In this document: in pieces, positions 1 through 5,199 of the stretch
How positions within the stretch are numbered: position 1 is the stretch's first letter
How the letters are laid out: each line of letters starts with the position of its first letter
Origin: Rhodospirillaceae bacterium
GTDB lineage: Bacteria; Pseudomonadota; Alphaproteobacteria; MPNO01; UBA2964
Direction: 5' to 3'
NCBI GenBank assembly: GCA_018660305.1
Contig: JABJKO010000145.1
Location: 1-5,809, forward strand
DNA: 5,809 bases
Translations under genes and position numbers: made by a program
Notes under the pieces: generated by a model
Told to the model about the DNA's origin: nothing
Database searches by the model: none
What the model saw: only the letters and a program-made list of their open reading frames with translations

Positions 1-321
1 GGTATGGAGGGTCCGGGTCTTTCCCAGAACGCCGAGTATGGCCTGTTTTTCTTCGCTCCCCAGACGCGGGTTCATGGGGGTGATCGCCGCGCCGGCTTTC
101 AGTCCGCCGATGATCCCGATGGCCGTGTCGGTAATGTCCTCGGTGGCGATGACCAGCCGCTCTCCCACCTCGATACCGTCATCGAGCAGCGATTGGGCGA
201 CAGCCCCCGCCCGCGCCTCCAGCGCGCTCCAGGTGACCGGTCCGGTGGGACCGACCAGGACGATCTTGTCAGGATTTGCCTGCGCCGCTCTGTCCAGCCT
301 CTGGGCGACAGTCCCGGCCAT
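1..321 (-). CDS. AMP-forming acyl-CoA synthetase (ANL superfamily), N-terminal fragment
   Basis: I translated this by hand from the minus strand: 107 residues beginning MAGTVAQRLDRAAQANPDK and still open at the window edge, so most of the enzyme is missing. The fragment matches the start of ANL adenylate-forming enzymes: a TW-SALEARAGAVAQSLLDDG segment at about residues 29-47, then VGERLVIATED, then GIIGGLKAGAAITPMNPRLG at about 71-90, the usual hydrophobic helix and 'NPR' turn of acyl-CoA ligases. The P-loop-like and AMP-binding motifs lie outside the window. Such enzymes join a carboxylic acid to CoA through an acyl-AMP intermediate, normally in the cytosol. The ATG shares its A with the last base of the upstream UbiD stop codon (TAATG), and a weak GGA lies about 5 bases before it, so translational coupling to the decarboxylase is likely. 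The substrate cannot be judged from this end; a role on aromatic or unsaturated acids is inferred only from the neighbour. Confidence 0.85.
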   Translation of the reverse strand, partial: MAGTVAQRLDRAAQANPDKIVLVGPTGPVTWSALEARAGAVAQSLLDDGIEVGERLVIATEDITDTAIGIIGGLKAGAAITPMNPRLGSEEKQAILGVLGKTRTLHT

Positions 322-1685
322 TATTTTCCGGACTGAAGGGCCTCGACATCAATTCCATCCCAAACGTCCTCGGGGAAATGATGGCGGGGCGTGAAGTCCT
401 CGAGCAGCGGCTTGGCCGTCGCATCGATACCCCATTTCGAGGTGAAACCGTCGTCGCCCGACGTGGATGGATCCAGATCGGAGCCGCGGGCGCCCTTGAT
501 CAAAATCATATCGCGATCCGGCTGCGACCGTGTGGCCAGCGCCCAATTGACCTGGCGTTCGTCGTAAATATCGACGTCATGATCCACCACCACCACGCGC
601 TTGATGTACAGATCGGCGCCAAATACCGCCATGATTGCGTTCTTCCCCTGCCCCTTCAGGCGCTGCTCAATGGAGACATAGCAGGTAAAGGGGCTGGGAA
701 CCCGAACGGCGGTAACCGACGGCACCATGGATCGCACCGCCCGCAGCAAGTTGGCTTCCATGGGGACGGTGGACAGCAGCATGTGATCGAGATGCCCCAC
801 ATTCATGTCGTAGAAATAGGCGTCCTTGCGGTGGGTGATCGCTTTCACCTTCACCACTTCCCGTTCCCGCGCGCCAAGGCTGTAGCCGGTAAACTCGCCA
901 AACGGTCCTTCATTGACCGTATCGCCGGGCAGGATTTCCGCCTCGATGATCATTTCGGCCTGGGCCGGCACCAGCAAATCGATGGTCTCGCACCGGACCA
1001 CCTCCATGGCCTCGCCAAACAGCCCGCCCATGATGGCTGTTTCATCCTCATCGATGGAGCCGATGGACAGCGCGCCAAGCGCAATGGCCGGATGAACGCC
1101 GATGGCGAAGGCGACCTGCAGGGGCTCGCCGCGGGCTTGCGCCACCTTGTGGAATTCCCACAGATGTTTTCCGAGAGTGAGGTGAATGGAAGTGGTGTCC
1201 TTGCCGGTGATCATGAGCCGGTTATAGGCGCAATTGTAAATGCCGGTTTCCGGGTCCTTGGCAAACGAGATGGCCGCCGTGATATAGGGCCCGCCATCGC
1301 CGCCATGATGGACCACCTGCGGCAGAGCCCGCATGTCCACAGCCGCGCCCTTGAGCACGACATCCTTGCAGAGGCCGTTATTGACTTCCTTGGGTGCGAT
1401 GGGATTTTCCATAGCGGCGAGGAACGTCTTTTGCATATCCCGCGGATTACAGCCCAGAGCCATGGCCAGACGGGGGCGGCTGGCATGCAGATTGCTCATG
1501 ACCGGAAAATCGGTGCCCTTCACCTTCTCGAACAGCATGACCGGCCGGCGTTTCGCCTCCTTTTCCAGCTTGACGATGGACGCCGTAATTTCATAGGCGG
1601 GGTCGACTTCGCGGGAAACGGTGAGGAATTCCTCGGGCCGCTCAGCCCTCACCTTGTCGAGATAGGATCGAAGATCTTGGGACAT
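321..1685 (-). CDS. UbiD-family prenylated-FMN-dependent decarboxylase
   Basis: A complete 454-residue UbiD-family protein. Family members reversibly (de)carboxylate aromatic or alpha,beta-unsaturated acids using prenylated FMN made by a UbiX partner, which is not seen here. Residues corresponding to the known active site of fungal Fdc1 are present with matching spacing: N151 and R156 in NCAYNR (metal/prFMN ligand and catalytic Arg), H174 in LGKH, E225 in LFGEAMEVV, and the paired glutamates E259 and E264 in EGPFGE. The conserved C-terminal blocks VVVVDHDVDIYDERQVNWAL (364-383) and RDMILIKGARGSDLDPS (391-407) are also there, so the enzyme looks intact. It is shorter than E. coli UbiD (about 497 residues), which with the adjoining CoA ligase argues for a catabolic or accessory decarboxylase rather than the ubiquinone enzyme; this is inference. 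The ATG is certain in practice: an in-frame TAG sits immediately before it and the next Met is residue 50. No clear Shine-Dalgarno sequence precedes it. The substrate is unknown. Confidence 0.93.
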   Translation of the reverse strand: MSQDLRSYLDKVRAERPEEFLTVSREVDPAYEITASIVKLEKEAKRRPVMLFEKVKGTDFPVMSNLHASRPRLAMALGCNPRDMQKTFLAAMENPIAPKEVNNGLCKDVVLKGAAVDMRALPQVVHHGGDGGPYITAAISFAKDPETGIYNCAYNRLMITGKDTTSIHLTLGKHLWEFHKVAQARGEPLQVAFAIGVHPAIALGALSIGSIDEDETAIMGGLFGEAMEVVRCETIDLLVPAQAEMIIEAEILPGDTVNEGPFGEFTGYSLGAREREVVKVKAITHRKDAYFYDMNVGHLDHMLLSTVPMEANLLRAVRSMVPSVTAVRVPSPFTCYVSIEQRLKGQGKNAIMAVFGADLYIKRVVVVDHDVDIYDERQVNWALATRSQPDRDMILIKGARGSDLDPSTSGDDGFTSKWGIDATAKPLLEDFTPRHHFPEDVWDGIDVEALQSGK

Positions 1686-1782
1686 CTAAAAACCAGTTCA
1701 ATATTACGGGAGAGCAAGGTCGGGGAACGGCAATCTACTCAGAGATGGCGTCTGAAACAAGTTGGGCAGTCAACAATCCCGG

Positions 1783-1809
1783 GCGATTTCAAACGACAGC
1801 AATTTCAAA
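1783..1809. repeat. Imperfect 11-bp direct repeat upstream of the UbiD gene
   Basis: On the plus strand GCGATTTCAAA (1783-1793) and GCAATTTCAAA (1799-1809) agree at 10 of 11 bases, with starts 16 bp apart. The pair lies about 100 bp upstream of the UbiD start, where a regulator could bind as a tandem dimer. No regulator gene is in view and the match is short, so chance is a serious alternative. Confidence 0.3.
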
Positions 1810-1925
1810 GGCCGGACAAGATCCCTCTGGCGGCTGGCGTGAACGACGCCCGACGGCATCCCCCCTACGCCGGGTTTTCCAACTTCGCAAAAGATTTATG
1901 GGGCAGGTCCGGCGACATTCATTCA

Positions 1926-1979
1926 CCCAGGATGCAATTCCGGGTGGCTTACCACCCGAAGCCCGTCAAAATTCCTGGG
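1926..1979 (-). terminator. Structured 3' trailer of tRNA-Val, possible terminator or processing structure
   Basis: A perfect 7-bp hairpin, CGGGTGG (1941-1947) with CCACCCG (1952-1958) around a 4-base loop, is enclosed by a second perfect 7-bp pairing, CCCAGGA (1926-1932) with TCCTGGG (1973-1979). It starts about 11 bases after the encoded CCA of tRNA-Val in the direction of transcription. No T-run follows on the minus strand, so it is not a classic intrinsic terminator; a factor-dependent end or a block to 3' exonucleases is equally possible. An alternative pairing of 1946-1950 with 1959-1963 (GGCTT/AAGCC) would compete with the inner hairpin. Confidence 0.35.
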
Positions 1980-1989
1980 GGACGAAGGG

Positions 1990-2065
1990 TGGTGGGCGGT
2001 GACGGGATCGAACCGCCGACATCCACGGTGTAAACGTGGCGCTCTCCCAGCTGAGCTAACCGCCC
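1990..2065 (-). tRNA. tRNA-Val, anticodon TAC
   Basis: A 76-base cloverleaf including an encoded CCA (1990-1992). The acceptor stem GGGCGGT (2065-2059) pairs with ACCGCCC (2000-1994), and the discriminator is A at 1993. The D arm is GCTC-AGCTGGGA-GAGC. The anticodon arm is CCACG-TTTACAC-CGTGG, so the anticodon is TAC, which reads GUA and, by wobble, other valine codons. The T arm is GGCGG-TTCGATC-CCGTC with one G-U pair. All arms have standard lengths (7/4/5/5) and the invariant TTCGA is present, so it should be functional. It lies downstream of hup on the same strand but behind a strong terminator, so it most likely has its own promoter. A tRNA-Val at this point after hup is typical of alphaproteobacteria. 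Confidence 0.97.
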
Positions 2066-2083
2066 GTACTCTTCGTCGGAAAT

Positions 2084-2089
2084 CTTATA
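2084..2089 (-). promoter_or_regulatory. Candidate -10 box for tRNA-Val
   Basis: TATAAG on the minus strand ends 18 bases before the first base of the tRNA, a fitting distance for a short 5' leader removed by RNase P. The hup terminator just upstream makes an independent promoter necessary or at least likely. No good -35 hexamer is seen 16-18 bases upstream, so the call rests on position and the -10 alone. Confidence 0.4.
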
Positions 2090-2109
2090 CTATGTTTGTA
2101 CTATGTTTG
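2088..2109. repeat. Tandem 11-bp direct repeat in the tRNA-Val promoter region
   Basis: Two exact, directly adjacent copies of TACTATGTTTG (plus strand) occupy 2088-2098 and 2099-2109. They lie between the hup terminator and tRNA-Val and overlap the first bases of the candidate -10 box. A unit close to one helical turn would put both copies on the same face of the DNA, but a simple slippage duplication explains it as well. Confidence 0.75.
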
Positions 2110-2116
2110 ACCGCAC

Positions 2117-2150
2117 AAAAAGAAGTCGACCGCCTGATAGGGCGGCCGAC
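2117..2150 (-). terminator. Intrinsic terminator of hup
   Basis: On the minus strand GTCGGCCGCC (2150-2141) pairs with GGCGGTCGAC (2134-2125) in a 10-bp stem with one G-U pair and a 6-base loop, followed directly by TTCTTTTT (2124-2117). It begins 33 bases after the hup stop codon. This is a textbook Rho-independent terminator and separates hup from tRNA-Val. Confidence 0.93.
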
Positions 2151-2183
2151 TATCCAACAAAGCATAGCTTGCTCGTTTGGTCG

Positions 2184-2456
2184 TTAATTAACGGCGTCCT
2201 TGAGGCTTTTGCCTGCACGGAACTTAGGCTGATTAGAAGCAGGTATCTGAATCTTCTCACCAGTCCTCGGGTTTCTACCCTCGGATGCGCGCCGCCTGGT
2301 CACATTGAATGTGCCAAAACCAACGAGACGTACTTCGGTCCCACCACTTAGCGACGATGTGATTGTTTCAAATACTGCGTCGACAGCTTTCGCCGCATCG
2401 GACTTCGACAGTCCAGAGTTGGAAGCCACATTTGCAACGAGATCGTTCTTGTTCAC
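2184..2456 (-). CDS. hup: DNA-binding protein HU
   Basis: A 90-residue HU-family protein, the small dimeric nucleoid protein that bends and compacts DNA without strong sequence preference. From the GTG start it reads MNKNDLVANVASNSGLSKSDA with the helical N-terminal half (about 1-40), the VGFGTFNV turn (45-52), and the DNA-binding arm RNPRTGEKIQIPAS (61-74), whose tip proline, P63, is the residue that wedges into DNA. The C-terminal RAGKSLKDAVN (80-90) is normal, as is the length. I chose the GTG at 2456 over an upstream ATG because it gives the standard 90-residue HU N-terminus and has AGGGGG (2464-2469) 7 bases before it; a start at 2498, 2477 or 2474 would add an unusual 6 to 14-residue tail. 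It has a candidate promoter of its own (2549-2578) and a terminator behind it, so it is probably a single-gene transcript. Placement directly after lon is common in proteobacteria. Confidence 0.97.
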   Translation of the reverse strand: MNKNDLVANVASNSGLSKSDAAKAVDAVFETITSSLSGGTEVRLVGFGTFNVTRRRASEGRNPRTGEKIQIPASNQPKFRAGKSLKDAVN

Positions 2457-2463
2457 CTTAACG

Positions 2464-2469
2464 CCCCCT
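2464..2469 (-). promoter_or_regulatory. Ribosome binding site that fixes the hup GTG start
   Basis: AGGGGG on the minus strand lies 7 bases before the GTG at 2456. It falls downstream of the in-frame ATGs at 2477 and 2474, so it can serve only the GTG, which yields a 90-residue HU. Confidence 0.75.
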
Positions 2470-2548
2470 ATCATCATGAAAGGAAATGGAAACGCCAAAA
2501 TTGGCTGTTCTGCCGCAGTAACAAGTGAAATCGCTGCGACAGGAGGGG

Positions 2549-2578
2549 AGTCTACGGCCCGCGCTGGAACTGCGTCAA
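2549..2578 (-). promoter_or_regulatory. Candidate sigma70-type promoter of hup
   Basis: TTGACG (2578-2573) matches the -35 consensus at 5 of 6 bases; TAGACT (2554-2549) matches the -10 at 4 of 6, with an 18-base spacer. Transcription would begin near 2542 and give a leader of roughly 85 bases before the GTG. It is the best pair I found between lon and hup. Confidence 0.5.
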
Positions 2579-2639
2579 CGCAAGAAATGGCCGAATCATA
2601 GGGAAAACTGCGGTTTTTTGGCTGATTTAGCGAATCACC

Positions 2640-2684
2640 CGAGCATCGGACGCTTCAGCCATGGCTGGAGGCGCCCGATGCTCG
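2640..2684. repeat. Nested 45-base palindrome just downstream of lon
   Basis: Outer arms CGAGCATCGGACGC (2640-2653) and GCGCCCGATGCTCG (2671-2684) pair over 14 bp (one G-U pair in minus-strand RNA, where the arms read CGAGCATCGGGCGC and GCGTCCGATGCTCG). The 17-base interval holds a perfect 12-bp palindrome, CAGCCATGGCTG (2656-2667), almost co-centred with the outer arms. It begins 9 bases after the lon stop codon, where a terminator would be expected, but no T-run follows on the minus strand (GGTGATTCGC) nor on the plus strand. It may stabilise the lon mRNA 3' end, act as a terminator without a U-tract, or be a dispersed palindromic element. Confidence 0.85.
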
Positions 2685-2693
2685 ATGTGAAAT

Positions 2694-5096
2694 TTAGTGA
2701 GTTACAACCCCGCCGACGTCGCCGTCAGCCTTCGCTGACGTTGCAACCGGGTCTACTTCTTCCCATTCGATGGGGACCAGCTTGCCCGTCAAAGCCCTGT
2801 CCAGGACTTCATCCACGGTGGAAACCGGGATAATTTCAAGACCGCGTTTCACATTATCGGGGATCTCCGCGAGATCCTTTTCGTTGTCCTTGGGGATCAG
2901 AACCGTCTTGATACCGCCCCGAAGCGCGGCAAGGAGCTTTTCTTTCAGGCCACCGATGGGCAGGACACGTCCCCGCAGGGTAATCTCGCCGGTCATGGCA
3001 ACGTTCTTGTGAACGGAGTTCCCCGTAAGGGCCGACACGATCGATGTACACATGGCCACACCGGCAGACGGGCCGTCCTTCGGGGTCGCCCCTTCGGGAA
3101 CGTGAACATGGATGTCCTTCTTCTCGAACACCGTCGGAGAAATACCGAATTCGACCGACCGTGACCGGATATAGGCACGGGCCGCCTGTACGGATTCCTT
3201 CATGACATCGCCCAGCGTACCGGTATGGGCAACAGCGCCCTTACCCGGCATGCTCACCGCTTCAATGGACAATAATTCACCGCCCACTTCGGTCCAGGCC
3301 AATCCGGTGGTGACACCGACCAGATCATCTTCTTCGATCATCCCGAAGCGATAGCGGCGCACGCCGGCATATTTTTCAAGATTACGCCGCGTGATGCGGA
3401 CGTTGTCCGACTTGGTGGTCAGCAGATGCTTGACCGCCTTGCGGGCCAGATTGGCGAGCTCACGTTCGAGGCTACGGACACCGGCCTCCCGGGTGTAGTA
3501 GCGGCAGATATCCCGTAGCGCATCGTCGGAAATGGACCATTCGCCCTCCTTCATCCCATGCGCTTCAAGTTGCTTGGAAATGAGATGGCTTTTGGCGATT
3601 TCAACCTTTTCATCTTCGGTATAGCCGGAGATGCGGATTATCTCCATGCGGTCCATCAGTGGCGCCGGTATGCGCAGCGTATTTGCCGTTGTCACAAACA
3701 GGACGTCGGACAAATCGTAGTCCACTTCAAGATAGTGATCGTTGAAGGCGTTGTTCTGTTCCGGGTCCAGCACTTCGAGCAGTGCCGACGACGGATCGCC
3801 GCGCCAGTCGTTCCCGAGCTTGTCAATTTCATCAAGCAGGAAAAGCGGGTTGGACTTCTTCGCCTTTTTCATGCCCTGGATGATCTTACCGGGCATGGAC
3901 CCGATGTAAGTCCGGCGATGGCCGCGAATTTCCGCTTCGTCACGCACACCGCCGAGCGACATGCGCACGAAATTCCGTCCGGTCGCCCGGGCAATGGATT
4001 TGCCCAGGGACGTCTTGCCAACACCCGGAGGGCCAACCAGACAAAGAATGGGACCCCGGACCTTTCCAACCCGTTGCTGGACGGCCAGATATTCGATAAT
4101 GCGTTCCTTGACCTTCTCCAGCCCGTAATGGTCCTGGTTCAGGACCTCCTCGGCATGGGCCAGGTCCTTTTTGACCTTGCTACGTTTTTTCCAGGGAATG
4201 CTCAGAATCCAGTCGAGATAGTTCCGAACGACCGTCGCTTCGGCCGACATGGGGCTCATGGACCGGAGCTTCTTCAGTTCCGCGGTGGCTTTTTCGCGGG
4301 CTTCCTTGCTCAGCTTGGTCTTGGCGATTTTCTCTTCCAGCTCGGACGCCTCGTCGCGGCCGTCCTCGCCCTCGCCGAGTTCCTTCTGAATCGCCTTCAT
4401 CTGCTCGTTCAGATAGTACTCGCGCTGGGTCTTCTCCATCTGCCGCTTAACGCGGTTCCGGATCCGTTTTTCCACCTGCAGGACGCCGATCTCGGCTTCC
4501 ATCAGCGCATAGGCGCGCTCCAGCCGCTCGGTGATGGTGGCAAGCTCAAGAAGTTCCTGTTTTTCGGGGATCTTCAGGGCCAGATGGGATGCGACCGTAT
4601 CGGCCAGCTTCGATGATTCTTCTATTTGATTAAGCGAAACAAGAACTTCCGGAGGAATTTTCTTGTTTAACTTTATGTATTGTTCGAACTGGGAGATGAC
4701 CGAGCGGCTCAAGGCCTCGTGCTCGCGTTCATCCTCCGACGGATCATCCATCAGATCCGCATAGGCCTGGAAGAATTCGGCATTCTCGCTGAAACCGACA
4801 ATTTTGGCCCGCTGGGTGCCTTCGACCAGCACCTTTACCGTGCCATCCGGCAGTTTCAAAAGCTGCAGGACGGTCCCCACGGTGCCGACGGAATAGATAT
4901 CGCCGGGCTCGGGATCGTCATCGCCGGCGTTCTTCTGCGTGACAAGCAGGATCTGCTTGTCATCCCGCATAACGTCTTCAAGGGCCCGGACCGACTTTTC
5001 GCGACCGACAAACAGCGGCACAATCATATGTGGAAAGACCACAATGTCGCGCAATGGAAGTACCGGGAAACTCAGATGCTGATCCAACTCTGACAT
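2694..5096 (-). CDS. lon: ATP-dependent protease Lon
   Basis: A complete 800-residue Lon (EC 3.4.21.53), a cytosolic hexameric AAA+ serine protease that degrades misfolded proteins and selected regulators. Order of domains: N-terminal substrate-binding domain (about 8-205, starting [20 protein letters not shown]), a helical/coiled-coil linker (about 206-300, with [16 protein letters not shown] at 227-242), the AAA+ module and the protease domain (about 590-775). Walker A is GPPGVGKT (355-362), Walker B FLLDEID (419-425), sensor 1 N472, likely arginine finger R483, sensor 2 R541. The catalytic dyad is S677 in PKDGPSAG and K720 in GGLKEK, with the same 43-residue spacing as E. coli S679/K722. 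Everything needed for activity is present. Only the last 20 or so residues (after WEEVDP) are variable. The ATG at 5096 is supported by AGAGG (5101-5105) and by the family N-terminus. A candidate heat-shock promoter lies in the short gap after clpX, in line with Lon being a heat-shock protein. Confidence 0.99.
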   Translation of the reverse strand: MSELDQHLSFPVLPLRDIVVFPHMIVPLFVGREKSVRALEDVMRDDKQILLVTQKNAGDDDPEPGDIYSVGTVGTVLQLLKLPDGTVKVLVEGTQRAKIVGFSENAEFFQAYADLMDDPSEDEREHEALSRSVISQFEQYIKLNKKIPPEVLVSLNQIEESSKLADTVASHLALKIPEKQELLELATITERLERAYALMEAEIGVLQVEKRIRNRVKRQMEKTQREYYLNEQMKAIQKELGEGEDGRDEASELEEKIAKTKLSKEAREKATAELKKLRSMSPMSAEATVVRNYLDWILSIPWKKRSKVKKDLAHAEEVLNQDHYGLEKVKERIIEYLAVQQRVGKVRGPILCLVGPPGVGKTSLGKSIARATGRNFVRMSLGGVRDEAEIRGHRRTYIGSMPGKIIQGMKKAKKSNPLFLLDEIDKLGNDWRGDPSSALLEVLDPEQNNAFNDHYLEVDYDLSDVLFVTTANTLRIPAPLMDRMEIIRISGYTEDEKVEIAKSHLISKQLEAHGMKEGEWSISDDALRDICRYYTREAGVRSLERELANLARKAVKHLLTTKSDNVRITRRNLEKYAGVRRYRFGMIEEDDLVGVTTGLAWTEVGGELLSIEAVSMPGKGAVAHTGTLGDVMKESVQAARAYIRSRSVEFGISPTVFEKKDIHVHVPEGATPKDGPSAGVAMCTSIVSALTGNSVHKNVAMTGEITLRGRVLPIGGLKEKLLAALRGGIKTVLIPKDNEKDLAEIPDNVKRGLEIIPVSTVDEVLDRALTGKLVPIEWEEVDPVATSAKADGDVGGVVTH

Positions 5097-5119
5097 GCTA
5101 CCTCTTACTCACTTCAGTG

Positions 5120-5139
5120 CTGGTTGGAACGCCAACCAA
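5120..5139. repeat. Short perfect hairpin in the lon leader
   Basis: TGGTTGG (5121-5127) and CCAACCA (5132-5138) form a perfect 7-bp inverted repeat around a 4-base loop, extendable by one wobble pair in minus-strand RNA. It ends about 15 bases before the lon Shine-Dalgarno-like AGAGG, so in the mRNA it would be a leader hairpin close to, but not covering, the ribosome site. As DNA it could also be an operator. No T-run follows. Confidence 0.6.
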
Positions 5140-5149
5140 ACAATTTCTC

Positions 5150-5179
5150 AACCTGGCAAGTACATGGTTCTTGCCGGTT
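5150..5179 (-). terminator. Bulged hairpin between clpX and lon, weak terminator candidate
   Basis: In minus-strand RNA AACC-GGCAAG (5179-5170) pairs with CTTGCC-A-GGTT (5160-5150): 10 bp with one bulged A and a 9-base loop. The following bases (GAGAAATTGTTT) are only moderately T-rich, so termination after clpX would be partial at best, and read-through into lon is possible. The element overlaps the candidate RpoH promoter, so it may be coincidental. Confidence 0.35.
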
Positions 5180-5190
5180 AATTAATCAAG
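5161..5190 (-). promoter_or_regulatory. Candidate RpoH (sigma32-type) promoter for lon
   Basis: On the minus strand CTTGATT (5190-5184) resembles the heat-shock -35 CTTGAAA, and AACCATGTA (5169-5161) resembles the -10 CCCCATNTA, with a 14-base spacer inside the usual 13-15 range. Transcription would begin near 5153, giving a lon leader of roughly 57 bases. RpoH control of lon is established in E. coli and alphaproteobacteria. The -10 match is imperfect at its first two bases. Confidence 0.45.
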
Positions 5191-5199
5191 CCAAGGACA

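Larger units (their letters stand above)
1686..1989. other. 304-base gene-free gap between tRNA-Val and the UbiD gene
   Basis: No credible coding region lies here on either strand. Read in transcription order it contains a structured stretch close to the tRNA end (1926-1979), a short imperfect direct repeat (1783-1809), and a TTGACT hexamer on the minus strand near 1769-1774 that has no acceptable -10 box at 16-18 bases. A TAATAT hexamer 15 bases before the UbiD ATG is AT-rich like a -10 but lacks a -35. The UbiD gene presumably starts its transcript somewhere in this gap, but I cannot place the promoter. No integrase remnant, tRNA copy or insertion-sequence end was seen. Confidence 0.5.

Noticed and set aside
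1769..1774. TTGACT hexamer as the -35 of a UbiD promoter
   Set aside because: Bases at 16-18 spacing (CGCCAT region) do not resemble a -10 box, so a promoter call is not supported.
276..2033. A 585-codon open frame on the plus strand
   Set aside because: It runs antisense through the whole UbiD gene, the gap and into tRNA-Val. Its translation is low-complexity in His, Gly and Arg with no recognisable family, as expected for the mirror frame of a GC-rich gene, while the opposite strand has full UbiD conservation.
2178..2191. TTAATTAA at the hup stop and again near 5178-5185 as a shared site
   Set aside because: An 8-base self-complementary AT word occurring twice, once spanning a stop codon, is not enough to suggest a functional repeat.
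2601..2620. Possible plus-strand terminator AAAAC-TGCG-GTTTTTT
   Set aside because: The stem is only 5 bp and four of the pairs are A-T; no plus-strand gene exists for it to end.
3558..4616. A 352-codon open frame on the plus strand
   Set aside because: It lies wholly inside lon in antisense; the minus strand encodes conserved AAA+ motifs there. No ribosome site or family match supports it.
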